Source: Hedera helix
Taxonomy: Eukaryota; Streptophyta; Magnoliopsida; Apiales; Araliaceae
DNA length: 64,000 nt
Direction of reading: 5' to 3'
Assembly: GCA_947179155.2 (NCBI GenBank)
Contig: OX359282.1
Span: 2,185,001-2,249,000 of the forward strand
A program made the translations under genes and the position numbers. A model generated the notes under the pieces. It was given only the letters and a program-made list of their open reading frames with translations, was not told the DNA's origin and did no database searches. Shown one piece after another: positions 23,427 to 34,848 of this stretch (its first letter is position 1; every line of letters begins with the position of its first letter).

Positions 23427-23822
23427 ATAATCAATCACCGAATTATCAAAGTAGTACAGGACAAACTGAGTTATGTTCAAGAATTTGGACCTAAAAAACT
23501 CACCGTATGTGCATATTAACACATAGAGACACAATTAATTCACAGTGGGTGTCTGTATACTTTATATGTGTGATAACGTGTGTGTGTGTGTGTGTGAGTA
23601 TAGCAGTGGGTGGGTGTGAGAGTAACTTACCAAACAACCAAATCAAACCCAAATCAAGCCTCCTCCGTTCGCCTCCTCAAGCCCAAATCCTCCATTCCTC
23701 TCCTCGTTGTATGTGTATATGTTTGCAGTAGAGAGGAAGAGGGAAAGGAAGTGAGAGAGGGAATCATCGCCGGTGAAGAAAGAAGAGGGAATAGCCGGTG
23801 AAGAAGGAAGAGGGAATAGCCG
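23427..23822. other. Non-coding; (TG)n microsatellite, copy A
   Basis: A TG run at about 23578-23596, then C-rich and later GAGG/GAAGAGGGAATAGCCGG repeats (23745-23822). Looks like an untranslated leader or simple repeat; no gene recognised. Confidence 0.5.
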
Positions 23823-24550
23823 GTGAGCACAAAGCAAACTATTCTTTATTATTCTTTAGGTGAAAGGTAAAATAGTACTCTCATTTCACAAAACGAGTCT
23901 AGCTAGCCATTTTTTTGTTGTTTCACATAAAGTCCTTTAGTATAAAATATCACAATGTACTCAAGTTTGATTTCATATATTTTTATCACGCCTTTACTAC
24001 TAAACTAACAAGTACTACTAACTACTTAACATCTTTAAAGGGAAAATATTAAACAATATCTTTAACATTTTATGAGGTTGCGAATGCGACCATTTTTGTG
24101 AAACCGATGCAGTATATATAACCTTACATGTATGAAGAAGTATCAATTGTTAAATAATCTGGCAATTTATTTAGATGCACTACTGCAGGATTATTGTTCA
24201 CCTGTATGGTTCTATTGTTTCCCAATATGACAGGATTATAATAATGAGAGTGGAGTTGTTGAAGTAGAGACTAGAAAGGAGCAAGAAGATTAGAGTGCAA
24301 TTTCTAAGTGTATGACAGTTGAAACTGAAAGGCCTTGATGCAACCAATCCCATACACCACTGCAGGTTAAAATTCTTTTAAGCTATCTCTTCAATCAAAA
24401 TCTCTAACTTTTGACAATGTTTTTGTTTCTTATATAATCCTTCATCGCAATATTTGCACCTAACAACCCGACATTGTACAAATCTAAAATAAAGGAATAC
24501 GAGGCCTGTAATATAATAATACAAGTGTCCAAGCGGGTGTTAGTTTAGCA
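23823..24550. repeat. Duplicated U2 5'-flank without the U2 gene, copy A
   Basis: Homologous to 29348-30291, the sequence in front of the U2 gene. Homology begins at GTGAGCAC and stops at GTTTAGCA, which in the other copy lies exactly at the USE-like promoter motif. An internal segment (equivalent to 29371-29651) is missing here, apparently by deletion between ATTCTTT repeats. It contains the empty target site CTAAC (24404-24408) of the B copia. Confidence 0.75.
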
Positions 24551-25288
24551 TGGTAAGGACCAAGAATTTTGAGTTGCATTTTAAATAAAATTGGAAATTT
24601 AATTTCTAATTAATTATGTTATGGTGTGAATTAATTTAAACCCTAACTAGATGGTTTGATTTATGTTTGACTATTTAATTAATTTAATTAAAGGAAGTCC
24701 GATGAAGGGTTATTAATTATCGGTCTAACCTAAGGTTGTATTTTTAATATCAATGGATTAATATATTATTGAACCTTATTAAATATTCAATTAATATTGA
24801 ATATGACAAGTCTAATTAGATTATGTAAATTAAATTAAATTAAATTTGATTATTAAAGTGTTCCCATAGTTATTTAAACAAGCCCAAACAATTAATTAAG
24901 TGAGGGACTTGTGGAATTTGCTTTGTGGGTTGATATTTAATTAAGCTAGTCCAATTTAATAAGAAGTGGGTGAGTTATTTTGGTAGCCCAATGTTGTTGG
25001 ATTATTATGATCATAGAAGGCCCAAATGAATTAAATTGCAAACCCAATGTTTGGTCCAATTGTCAAAGCTTCTAGAAGGCATGAATTTACTAATTTGGCA
25101 ATAAAAATAAATCAAAAATGAATTAAATTAAGGGGCATGGCTGCTGGTATGGGGTGTCCATGCTCCAAATTTTATCCAATTTGTTGCTTGAGTTAGTGTA
25201 TGGAACACTCAACAAATTGCTAGCATTTTTGAAAAATGGTTGAAGTCCAATGTGTAGATATATAGGTTATATGTATATATTTCTACTA

Positions 25289-25297
25289 CTATAAATA
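25289..25297 (+). promoter_or_regulatory. TATA box of LTR-like block, copy A
   Basis: CTATAAATA followed by TGAACC, then 60-150 bp later a run of GAGTT/GAGTC motifs (25357-25445). The same arrangement occurs at 31917, 52613, 59724 and 62082. Confidence 0.45.
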
Positions 25298-26320
25298 TGA
25301 ACCTTAGCTCACTTGGGTGAAAGTTTGCTAAGTTTGCTAGAGTGCTCTTTTATTGTGAGTGAGTAAGGTGTGAGTTAACTCGGCGAGTTAAAGAAAAAGA
25401 AAGTGAGTTAGTGAGTTCTTTAGCGAGTCACTGCCGAGTCACGCTAGACTACTTCAAGGGGTGTTCTTGGATGTCATTTAAATCCATCATCTACTTTGGA
25501 AAGAAGAGAAAAGTAGCTCACAAGTCAAAAAGGTATATAAAAAAAATATTCCTTAAAAACCCTAATCTTGGTTTTCTTTTAAATTTTATGGTAGAGATAT
25601 TATCTTTGAGCTCTTTGTGCTTAGAATCGTGCTAGACATGTTTATATAGTATGCCATGTGGTTTAAATGTGAAGTGGAATGAGTTTATGTAGAAAAATCT
25701 AGCAAAATGCTTGAAAATATTTTTATCGACGAACAAAACATAGGTTGTACGAATAAATTTCACATTTTGAAATCTATAAATTATTTTTGTGATTTAATAT
25801 TTTCTCGGAACATATAGGTAAGTTAAGAACGAAATCCCTTTGGAATCACCCAAAAATGTGTTAAAATGAGCAAGTTATGCATGTTGGACCAAACACACCT
25901 CACTGTCCAAGATCTTGCATGAACAGTCCACTTTAAGCCAAATTTTCGAAACCAAAACTTATCCAAAAGTGATGTTTGAGCCCAGAAAGTTGTAGTTCGG
26001 GAAGTCACGATTCCATCGATACCTAGTAGAGCTCAATCGGAGTTATATAACTCAAGTTATTAAGATTTTTCCCCAGATCCCAAAGCTGAACAGAATTTGG
26101 AAAAAGGGAAATGTTTCTGTTGTTTTTTTTTTTTAAAACCGGCCGGAACTTTCCGGCGACCGGTTCACCAAAATTAAGACCGGTTCCGGCGACGGGTCCT
26201 TGACGGAAGTTGTTTGTTTTTGCGTGTACTATTTTATAACTTACCTTTAAAATGTCACCTATAAACTTGACTATAAGAAACATAAATGGTGAAGTGTAAA
26301 ATAAGCAACAATCACCAACA

Positions 26321-26750
26321 CTTAACCCACATGTGGTAAATTATCTAACTCCCATAAGACCTATGGTTAAAGTACTACACTTAACCTTGGTCAGTCAAAT
26401 ACCCAACCTTGGTTAAAGCTCATCTTATTTATATATTTACATATTTATACATCTCCCAACAATTAACCATAATGTGGTTAATTCTCTACAATATGCAACC
26501 CATGGTTATCTACTAATTCTATCTTGGTAAATTATATATATAATAATTGTATCTACACATTTTGCTAGCAACTAACCCATGCATAGTTAAAGCTTTAATT
26601 TATTTACCACTTAGGGTTACTCAATTAACTCATCCATAGTTAATTCTCATCATCACATTCATTTACCTAGCAATTAACCAATATTTGGTTAATGCCCTCT
26701 CTTGTTTACCAACTAGGGTTATTCAATTAACCCTACATTAGTTAATTCTC
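26321..26750. repeat. Series of TTAACC/GGTTAA short hairpins, copy A
   Basis: At least six short inverted motifs at roughly 45-65-bp intervals, e.g. 26321-26340, 26461-26483, 26571-26591, 26622-26646, 26672-26693 and 26724-26746, most followed by TTCTC. Degenerate tandem repeat inside an LTR-like sequence. Confidence 0.6.
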
Positions 26751-27901
26751 TACACTTATCAATACTTGAAAAATATTCTCCCAACACATTGACCAACATT
26801 TGACTTTTCACCTTACAAGTCAAACGGTTGACTTTGACCAAAAGGCAACCCCGGCACCAAATTGTGTTTACTATCTCTCTTTGTTAATTTCGACGTTCTG
26901 AACTAAACGGTGCAGTTCGCTTCTCCAAATTCTCTTCCAAACTCCAAATTGGGGTTTTAACTCGACTTTCTTCTCTTTCCTTTAGTCAAACTTTGACTAG
27001 TTGATCACTTTGTCATTTCTTGACATTTCTATTTGTTTCCTTGCCTTCACACATGTAAGTATACTCGTGATATCAGGTATACGTTACCTCATTCTCTTTA
27101 CACCGCTATTTCACAAAATTACAACTATACAGGGTTCATCCTTAATCTTAGACTGCCACCTTAATAACTTGGCCTCACATACAAGTCTTACAATTATTAC
27201 GTGCTTAGGCTTATTCACAATATTCATATGGCTTGCCTTATATATAAATTTGACCCGCCTTAATCTTAATCCATTTTGGACTGTTATTAAATTTCCAATT
27301 ATTTGGCCACTAAGTTGGGTTTAATTTTAATTACCACCACAATACCTAGCTTATCTCTTCCCGATTTATTAATTTGGGATATCTTAAATGACTATTCAAG
27401 GTTTAACTTTCATAACCTTGTTTAATTAATATATTAAACTTTACAGTGTTCTTGATGATTAATTCAATTAATCATTTATCACGATCGACTAAAATGTAAT
27501 TAACGCACCTCTAAGTATATACGTATCTATACATATACACCTTCATGAAATCTTAAAAATATTTCTCCAATTGAAATTTATTTTCTTAATAAATTTCCTC
27601 ATATATCACACTAAAAACTTCTTACATAATTTCCTTTAGTCAAATACATTCATTAAGCTTTAAATGTATTATATTACCTTATTATTAATATACCTCAAAG
27701 TATACATAATAATGAAATTCTAGGTTTTAAAATTTAAAAACCTACATTCACTCACATTTAAATCCTAACACAAAGATTAGGGTCAAATGTTTACTCACTT
27801 TCTACACCTTTTACTTTTTCAAATTTAGGTTTTAACTTCAACCTTTATTTCATCATCTAAGATCTTATTTAAAAATCTTCTGAAATATTCGGGACATTAC
27901 A

Positions 27902-28565
27902 GTTATAAATTGCTTACATTCTTGAGTCAAGAATTATACTGAGCTTAAAATCATATCTGGTTAGTTAAGAAGCAAACTTTTAAAAACAAACTTATTTTCA
28001 AAAAGGATATTTGAGATAGTGTATTTTTAGTGTTTGTAAGAAATAGAGTAATCGCAAACCAAGACCAAAATCTCAGAGATGTCAATAGGTGTTGAGTCTC
28101 TATTTTACTTGCGAGGATACGAAAAAATCTTTAATTTCAAGACCAGATTTATAATTAGTATTGAGCTTAGGATTACGAGTAGAACTACATTAATTTGATA
28201 AAGCAGCGGGGAGCTTCTTTCAAGGTAATTATTTGTAGTGAAACTTAAAGTTTAACTGTAAAACTTCGTAAAGGTTTCTTCACCTATTGGAGGAGAGATT
28301 AATTATTATCATAGTGAGAGGATCATAAGTCCTGGAGAGGAGTTTGGGACTAGACGTAGCAGTATTCCCCTAGTGTATACTGTGAACCAACTAAATCCAC
28401 TATGTTATGTGAGATTGCTTTTGTATGGGTGTTTAACATAACAATTGGCATAATCACTAAAATTATTAAGATAAATAATTAAAAAAATAGAATTTTAAAA
28501 AGGCCACGGATTTTTATAAAATATAATAATCTATTCAACACCCTCTTCTAGATTATTATTACAAC
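27902..28565 (+). mobile_element. SIRE-like copia LTR tail remnant, copy A
   Basis: Contains GGACTAGACGTAGCAGTATT followed by ...TGTGAACCAACTAAATCC, and ends TTCAACACCCTCTTCTAGAT. This resembles the U5 end of SIRE/Maximus-type copia LTRs as I remember them. B has lost about 49 bp (the stretch between CCTGG and AACCAACT). No coding sequence. Confidence 0.4.
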
Positions 28566-29347
28566 ATTTTATTTTCTGTTTTAAGCTTTCATAAAATTTC
28601 AACTTTGATGCAAATAATAAATTAAAATTCAAGATAACGATATTTCCATCGCAATTTATATTCTTTTATACACATTATAAGTTTTTAAGGTTTGTTTATA
28701 AAGTATGTTTTCATGTTTTTACTTTATATTTTTATTTTCTTATTTTCATCGGAAGAAACGTAAATCATCTAACATATAATTGGGGAAAAACCAGCTCAAA
28801 AAATATAATTGGCCATAGTTTCTTTGTAACTCTCCACCTGTCTCATTTCTTTAGTAAAATGAAACCTTGTGTAAGCTAAAACTTTGGAATTCATCCTTTT
28901 CATTCTCACCTAAAATTCACCAAATTCAATTTAATTTTTCCTTACGTCTGATTAAGTTAGTGTGTTGATATGATTCAGAAGTCGATCCAATTTTTGAGTA
29001 GGGTCAAATATTATATATTTTGTATTTTGTATTATCGATATGTAAGAAAATAACACATTTGGTGAGATTAATACTCCATTTATTCCGCAAAAAGGGTCTC
29101 GTTTGTAAAATCTACTACTAATATTTTTTAGACATTTGTTTAATGTTTTACCCCCGATAGTTTGTAGTTCAGAAATGGCAACACGACAATAAATTTAAGA
29201 TGAAAAACTTGGGGAACAGAAACTCAAAAAGAGTATGCAAGAGGTTTGCAAATAGTCCCACGACGAGTAAGAGAAGTAGGAAATACACAAAGCAGCAGCC
29301 ATATATTGAAGCCTCCTGCTGCAGCAAGAAAAGCACGCAGCCACGCT
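28566..29347. other. Non-coding stretch with one unrecognised conserved frame, copy A
   Basis: AT-rich with no family recognised. A 75-codon ATG frame on the plus strand (29246-29473, crossing into the next repeat) contains RSHAVSTKRTILSPFTKEYR. Its B counterpart (56522-56749) differs by one residue. It may be a fragment of a host exon; I cannot name it. Confidence 0.4.
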
Positions 29348-29544
29348 GTGAGCACAAAGCGAACTATTCTTTCGCCTTTTACTAAAGAATACCGTGTGCT
29401 CGAGGCAAATAGTGGCATACGCTTATTTTTGGGGGACCACACCTTATGGTTAGGTACCTACAACTCCAGTTAAGTCATTTGGCGAAGGCATCAATTACGC
29501 ATAAATAATATACAAGTAAGACCAAATGCATATAAATGTATAAA

Positions 29545-29575
<31 letters not shown>

Positions 29576-30291
29576 GTATGTAGGACTGTTTCTTATTTAC
29601 CGTATAAATTTTCATTAATCCAAAGCGTAACAGTATTGAATTTCTGAAACCATTATTCTTTAGGTGAAAGGTAAAATAGTACTCTCATTTCACAAAAAGA
29701 GTAATTAGTCATTTTTGTTGTTGTTTCACATAAAGTCCTTTAGTATAAAATATCACAATGTACTCAAGTTTGATTGCATATATTTTTATCGTGCCTTTAC
29801 TACAAAACTAACAAGTACTACTAACTACTTAATATTTTTAAAGGTAATTATTAAACAATATCTTTAACATTTTCCGAGGTTGCGAATGCGACCATTTTTG
29901 TGAAACCGATGCAGTACATATAACATTACGTGTATGAAGAAGTATCAATAGTTAAATAATCTAACATTACGTGTATGTAAATAGGCTATTGTTTCCCAAC
30001 ATGACAGGATTATAATAATGAGAGTGGAGTTGTGGGAGTAGAGACTAGAAAGGAGCATGAAGATTAGAGTGCAATATATAAGTGTATTACGGTTGAAACT
30101 GAAAGGCCTTGATGAAACCAATCCCATACACCACTGCAGGTCAAAATTCTTTAAAGTTATCTCTTCAATCAAAATCTCTAACTTTTGACAATATTTGCAC
30201 CTAAAAACCCGACATTGAACAAATCTAAAATAAAGGAATACGAGGCCAATAATACAATAATACAAGTGTCCAAGTGGGTGTAAGTTTAGCA
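29348..30291. repeat. U2 snRNA 5'-flank repeat, copy A
   Basis: Full-length version of the repeat at 23823-24550, leading directly into the U2 promoter. Includes a TA microsatellite at about 29548-29577. Confidence 0.7.
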
Positions 30292-30339
30292 CCACCTCGA
30301 CTAGTTGTGATGAACCTGTAAGGCAACTAAGCTTTAAAA
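30290..30339 (+). promoter_or_regulatory. Pol II-type snRNA promoter of U2, copy A (degenerate USE and TATA)
   Basis: CACCACCTCG at 30290-30299 matches the plant USE core (TCCCACATCG) at 7 of 10 bases and is centred about 70 bp before the RNA start. TTTAAAA at 30333-30339 lies at -32 to -26. The 33-bp gap between them is the spacing known for plant Pol II snRNA genes (U1, U2, U4, U5). The USE is weak, so activity is uncertain. Confidence 0.55.
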
Positions 30340-30364
30340 GGTGAAGTGTACGTGTAGGTAAAGC

Positions 30365-30558
30365 ATACCTTTCTCGACCTTTTGGCTAAGATCAAGTGTA
30401 GTATCTGTTCTTATCAGTTTAATATCTGATATGTGAGCCAATGGCTCACACGATATTAAATTTATTTTTTGAGGGGGAGAGTTCATCACAGTAACTTGCT
30501 GCTGGATCTCTCAAGTGTCGCCTTGGCTTTGCACTATAGACTTGGCATGGCGCACCCC
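30365..30558 (+). ncRNA. U2: U2 spliceosomal snRNA, copy A
   Basis: A 194-nt match to U2 snRNA, which pairs with the intron branch site in the spliceosome. Visible parts: 5' end ATACCTTTCTCG; branch-point recognition sequence GTGTAGTATC; stem IIa; stem IIb with paired GTGAGCC/GGCTCAC arms (compensated relative to GTGGGCC/GGCCCAC as I recall other plants); Sm site ATTTTTTG; 3' stem-loops; end GCGCACCCC. Length agrees with plant U2 (about 196 nt). One private change: A at RNA position 13 (30377) where B and other U2 RNAs have G, which should weaken stem I. Likely a real or recently functional gene; expression unknown. Confidence 0.88.
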
Positions 30559-31012
30559 ACCAAATCAGTTACAATGTTTATACATGCAACTATTATGATC
30601 TCGTATTGTTCTGATAGTATCAACATATTACCCAACTGCTGCACCAACATATGGGAAATGCTGTACATAGCGAAGATCCCTGAAAATTTCCAAACATCTG
30701 ATTGAAAGGTGAAGGAAGCTATGGTGCTGTCTGATTTCCCATGAGGCACCAAGGCATGTATCTAGGCCTGAAGTTTAATATGCATCTGTTGTAACATACA
30801 TGAATAACCTCAATTGTTGCATATAATTCTGTAGAATTTTTTTTTGGAACTTCAAAGCATTAACTTTTGTTATTAGAAGAAAACCGGGGCTTAAAGTTTG
30901 TAACTTTAACCTAAGATGAATGAGTGCAAATAAAAAGCAATTGGAGTTTCTGACAACTTGGATTTTCTGGACTTGGGGTAAACCAATTGAGAGGACAGCG
31001 ATATTCTCCATA
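30559..31012. other. U2 3' flank, non-coding, copy A
   Basis: No gene recognised. Shared with B (57846-58274) up to GGACTTGGGGTA, after which A has about 33 bp of its own before joining the LTR-like block. Confidence 0.6.
30560..30575 (+). terminator. Possible snRNA 3'-end box, copy A
   Basis: CCAAATCAGTTACAA directly after the U2 end resembles the plant snRNA 3' processing signal CA(N)3-10AGTNNAA, with one base out of register. Confidence 0.35.
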
Positions 31013-33374
31013 TATGAGCTAGCAAGAACCAATAAGGTTCAATATGTGTGATAGGGACTTTTAGGAATAAGGTCCTACGATGTATAAGAAGATAATACAA
31101 TTTAATTAGGAAATATTTCTAAAAGAAGAAATATGCCGAGAAATCGTTATGTAAGTTCATTGATAAAAATGTTCAGTTAATTTTGAACATCGCATGTGAT
31201 TATAAATCAAGTAAACTAATTAATATAATTAGTCATTAATAAAACTTGCGTAGGACATTTAATATATTATTTAATAAGTCCAAAATATTTGGATAATTAG
31301 TGTACTAACCTAGAGATATTTAATATCAAGAAATTGATAAGTGAGGAAATTAATTAATTATTCAATTAAATTTGAATAAAGTTTTGGTAACAAAATGGGT
31401 AAATTAACTAATGTGAAGTGGGAATAATATTTAAAGTTCCAAATTAAATAAATAATTAATGGACTAGTCTATCTGCTTATTTAACAAGTTCAATTAACTA
31501 TTTAATTAAAGATTTGAGGGTTTATTGTGTGTGATTAAATTAATTAGTCTAATAAACTAATTAATGAGAGTTTAATTGGATGTCCAATAACTTAATTGGT
31601 CAAGTCCAACATGTTGGTAGAATTACTAGTCCAATTAAATTAAATTATGTGTTTAAATGATTTAATTTAAAGTCAATTATTTGACTACCTTCTAGAAACT
31701 TGCAAATGGACAAATTAACAATTAAAAATTAAATCAAAAATGCTAGATTCGGGAGATTTAGAGGAAGTGACCGGTTATGTCATAGCTAAGGAAGCTAGGA
31801 TTGATTTGTTGTCCAAAAATATACAAGGAATCCCTTAAATTATGGACCAAGTTTGACTTTGTGAATTGCTAGCCAAAAATGATATATACATGTATTGTAT
31901 CTATCATTTTCTACCTCTATAAATATGAAGCATTGCTAATGTGTTGGGGGTAGGGAGAATTGCAAGCTCTCTTCACAAATTGGTTGAGTGCGTTAATTGA
32001 GTTGGAAATGAGTTCCACTAGTAACTCTAGTAGTGAGTTAGCGAGTTAAGGTGAGTTCATCCACCGAGTCAACCGAGTTAGGCCGAGTCAAGCGAGTCGA
32101 GCTTATTTTTTGAAGGAGATAGGCTTGGGATGTTCATAAGCTACTCAGGTAGAGAAGGAAGCAAGCACACAAAAACCAAAAAGGTTAGAAAACCCTAAAA
32201 ATCCTAGTTTTGCTTGTTTTGTGACTAAAATATTAAATAAATGGCAAAAATACCATTTTTATGTTCTTTAAGTCTAGATCCATGCTAGATATGTTAACTA
32301 AGTGTTTCATGGATTTTTGGTATGGATCCATAAGCATTTATGTTGAAAAAGTTAGCCAAAATATGTAAAATCATGTTTTCCGGAAAGTTAGAAATTGAAC
32401 AGTACATTGCCGAAATTACTGTTCACGATCGAAAAATTGGATTCTCAATCCGTCAATTTTGTTGGGTAGATCTTGAAGTTATGTAAATTTTAAAACTTGA
32501 ATGACTAAAATCCGAGTTAAAATGAATTAGTTATGATTTTTCTAGCAAAATGTACACTTCACTGTCGGAAGTTTTGCGTGAACAGTCCGGTTCCAGGCTG
32601 TTTTCGAAGGTCAAATCGTGTCCGAAAAATTAATTCGATAATGGAAAATTGTAGTTCGGCAAGTCATGATTCCAACAATATAAAGTAGAGCACCATCCAA
32701 ATATAAACCTCCTAGACCCAAGCATCCATGACCTCCATCAATGGTTTTAAGCTTACTATTCTAGCTTCTTCATTGTATATTCCAAAAATTGAAGGTTTGG
32801 GGATGGAAAATCCAAGGTTTGGCAACCTCCCATGGAAGAAGATCATAACCCCTCTTCTTCTCTCAAACCCTAGCCTCTCTCTCTCAGCCCCCAAATGAAT
32901 TAAGGAAATGAAAGATATGATATTAGGGCTGAAAAACTGAACTAAAAAGCTGATCTACCGACCTGTTATAGTGCACCGACGCGGCGATAGCAAGGCACCG
33001 CTACGACACAGAACCCTGTTGTTTCTGAGTTTTTGTACTAGTGTCGTGGCGCTCATTTTAACGACTGCGACGGTGGCCCTTTTTGTAGAATTACCAAAAT
33101 GCCATCTAACAATAATTTTCCTACAAAATAAAAATAAATTTAAAACATATAATTACTATAAATAACCTAAAACATAATTAAAACTAATAGTAACAACATT
33201 TATAGCAATAATAATAATAATAATAAATACACATAACTTAATATAAAACACTTAAAATTAATAGAAAGCATAATTTAGAGCAATAACATTAAAAACACAT
33301 AAAAATCAACTAAAATGCTAAAGAATTCACAAAATCAGTAAGTTCAAAAGTATTCAATATATAGGTATAAAAAC
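31013..33374 (+). mobile_element. LTR-like block (5'-truncated), copy A
   Basis: Homologous to B 58804-61200, where the block has a complete start (TGTAATAACCCGAATATTT at 58674). A lacks about the first 130 bp. TATA at 31917-31925, GAGTT/GAGTC repeats at 31984-32101, then a stretch with ACTGTTCACGATCG and TGAACAGTCCGG motifs common in long plant gypsy LTRs. A 60-codon minus-strand frame (32712-32894) is retained in all three copies but has no recognised product. No gag or pol. Confidence 0.55.
31917..31925 (+). promoter_or_regulatory. TATA box of LTR-like block, copy A
   Basis: CTATAAATA preceded by pyrimidine-rich sequence and followed by TGAAGCATTGC. Conserved at 59724-59732 and 62082-62090. 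Confidence 0.45.
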
Positions 33375-33487
33375 AAGTCATCACTTGTACTTCTGTATTC
33401 TCGATTTCTAAGGAGGCAGGTAACCATGTCTAGTGGATGAATCTGTGAATTTTATAGTTATGTTTTTATTATTGAAGTTCATTGGGA

Positions 33488-33685
33488 TAATATGGGAAGG
33501 CTTACCCCCACACATATTAATATATTTGAAAATAAGTATGTAGATATGTTTGCAATATTGTTAGTAATATTAATGGTATAATTACATAATATGGGGAGGC
33601 TTACCCCCACACATATTAATATATTTGAAAATAAGTATGTAGATATGTTTGTAACATTGTTAGTAATATCAATGGTGTAATTAAG
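33488..33685. repeat. 99-bp tandem repeat, two copies, segment A
   Basis: TAATATGGG(A/G)AGGCTTACCC starts at 33488 and again at 33587. The copies are almost identical. The same pair lies at 63661-63858. Confidence 0.85.
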
Positions 33686-33827
33686 ATTGTAAATGGTAAC
33701 CGAAAAATTTGTATACATCGTATTTAAAAAAACAAATATTATTAGTATTCGAAACAAAACAGATATATTCGTATTCAATTTTAAGATATCCGTAAATAAA
33801 CATATCCGAATACGGATATAAGCGTAT

Positions 33828-34591
33828 TCATATTCATTTAACACTTGACTGTAAATATATCCGATGGATAGCGGATCTCCGTTATTGGATATTCAAATTC
33901 ATATCAATATCCGAAATTCGTATTCAAATAACTTTGTGTGTGTGTGTGTGTGTGTGTATGTGTGTGTATAAATAATTGAATTATCAATCATCATATATTA
34001 AGTAAATATAATTTTTTCAAATAACATTTCTTACATATATAATAATTAATTTTTACTATCATACGAAATTTATTTTTAAAATACGGCATTTCACTTTTAG
34101 AAAATAGAAAATAACACTTTTAAATATAATATTAAAAAGTGAAATAAATTCATTTAATTTTAATTAATGTATTATTGTTATTCTAAAGTGTAAAATATCT
34201 AAAATGTATCATGTAATATAAAAATTATGTACTACAAGAACAAAATTATAGTTATTAGTTTATTATAAATATTTTATTTTCAAAACTGATGTGCGAGAAA
34301 AAGAGTGGATGATAAATTAGTATTATCTTTCATTGAAAATGCGGTTAGTTTGATAATTTCTCTAGGAATTTTTAGTTTTGGTTTTACCAATTATTTTACA
34401 AACTTAAATAAAATTAAAATAATTATTTTCTCATAATCATAACTAAATATATATGCACTTCATTCAAATGTTTAGGTTAATAATTGATCGAGGGAACCTG
34501 TAATATATAATGCAATGATTTATTATTTGATAAATTAATAACTACAACTATTTTCATAAATTTCTAATTAAATATTTATTTTTTAATAATA
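33828..34591. other. AT-rich spacer between segments A and B
   Basis: No gene or known repeat recognised. A TG run lies at 33935-33957. Homology to B cannot be followed because B ends at the window edge. Confidence 0.6.
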
Positions 34592-34848
34592 CTCTCTCCA
34601 TTCCATATTATTTGGTTATTGTTGACTTTTTAAAGTCAGCCTAAGGGATTTTTACACTCACAATTGACATAGATATTTTAATTTTAATCAATACAATGAT
34701 GAATATTGTAAACTATTAAAAAAGTATTGCTCATTGTAAGTTTTATTGTTTTATAATTTTTAATTAGACATTTTAATTCTGAGTTTGAAAATATCACGTA
34801 ATGACTTTCAAAAGTCATTAATTATCATATTATTTAGAACTAAGGGAG
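34592..34848. mobile_element. Stowaway-like MITE
   Basis: Starts CTCTCTCCATTCC and ends CTAAGGGAG, flanked on both sides by TA (34590-34591 and 34849-34850). The TA target duplication, CTCCCTCC-type terminus, 257-bp size and lack of coding are those of Stowaway (Tc1/mariner) MITEs. Confidence 0.6.

Larger units (their letters stand above)
24551..27901. mobile_element. Compound LTR-like block, copy A
   Basis: Non-coding repeat. The left part (to about 26060) reads as a plus-strand LTR: AT-rich U3-like sequence, TATA box at 25289-25297 and a GAGTTA/GAGTC-rich stretch. It is a diverged relative of the block at 31013-32700 (shared TTCTAGAA...AAATCAAAAATG, CTATAAATATGAA, TGAACAGTCC and AAGTCACGATTCCA motifs in the same order). 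The right part ends ATTCGGGACATTACA at 27901, that is TGTAATGTCCCGAAT on the minus strand, as at the start of another LTR. No polyprotein remains. Exact boundaries and target duplication not found. Confidence 0.55.
20212..33827. repeat. Segmental duplication, copy A
   Basis: Matches 39515-64000 in the same orientation, in order and with a few per cent divergence by eye. Shared landmarks: CACTA-like hairpin, small TIR element, U2 fragment, transportin exons, LTR-like block, SIRE-like remnant, U2 snRNA gene, final LTR-like block and 99-bp repeat. Copy A lacks the 7970-bp copia, the 58271-58803 stretch and the extra 2.36-kb tandem copy of B. Its left end is cut by the copia array; its right end is unknown because B leaves the window. 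Confidence 0.92.

Noticed and set aside
23643..23837. First exon of a host gene in the GAGG-rich stretch
   Set aside because: Frames on both strands are low-complexity, differ between A and B, and lead into no recognisable exon.
27001..27324. 107-codon hydrophobic frame
   Set aside because: It is broken in the B copy by frame changes and lies in LTR-like sequence.
33479..33844. 121-codon minus-strand frame with repeated NILICVGVSLPIL segments
   Set aside because: The repetition is only the 99-bp tandem DNA repeat read in frame.
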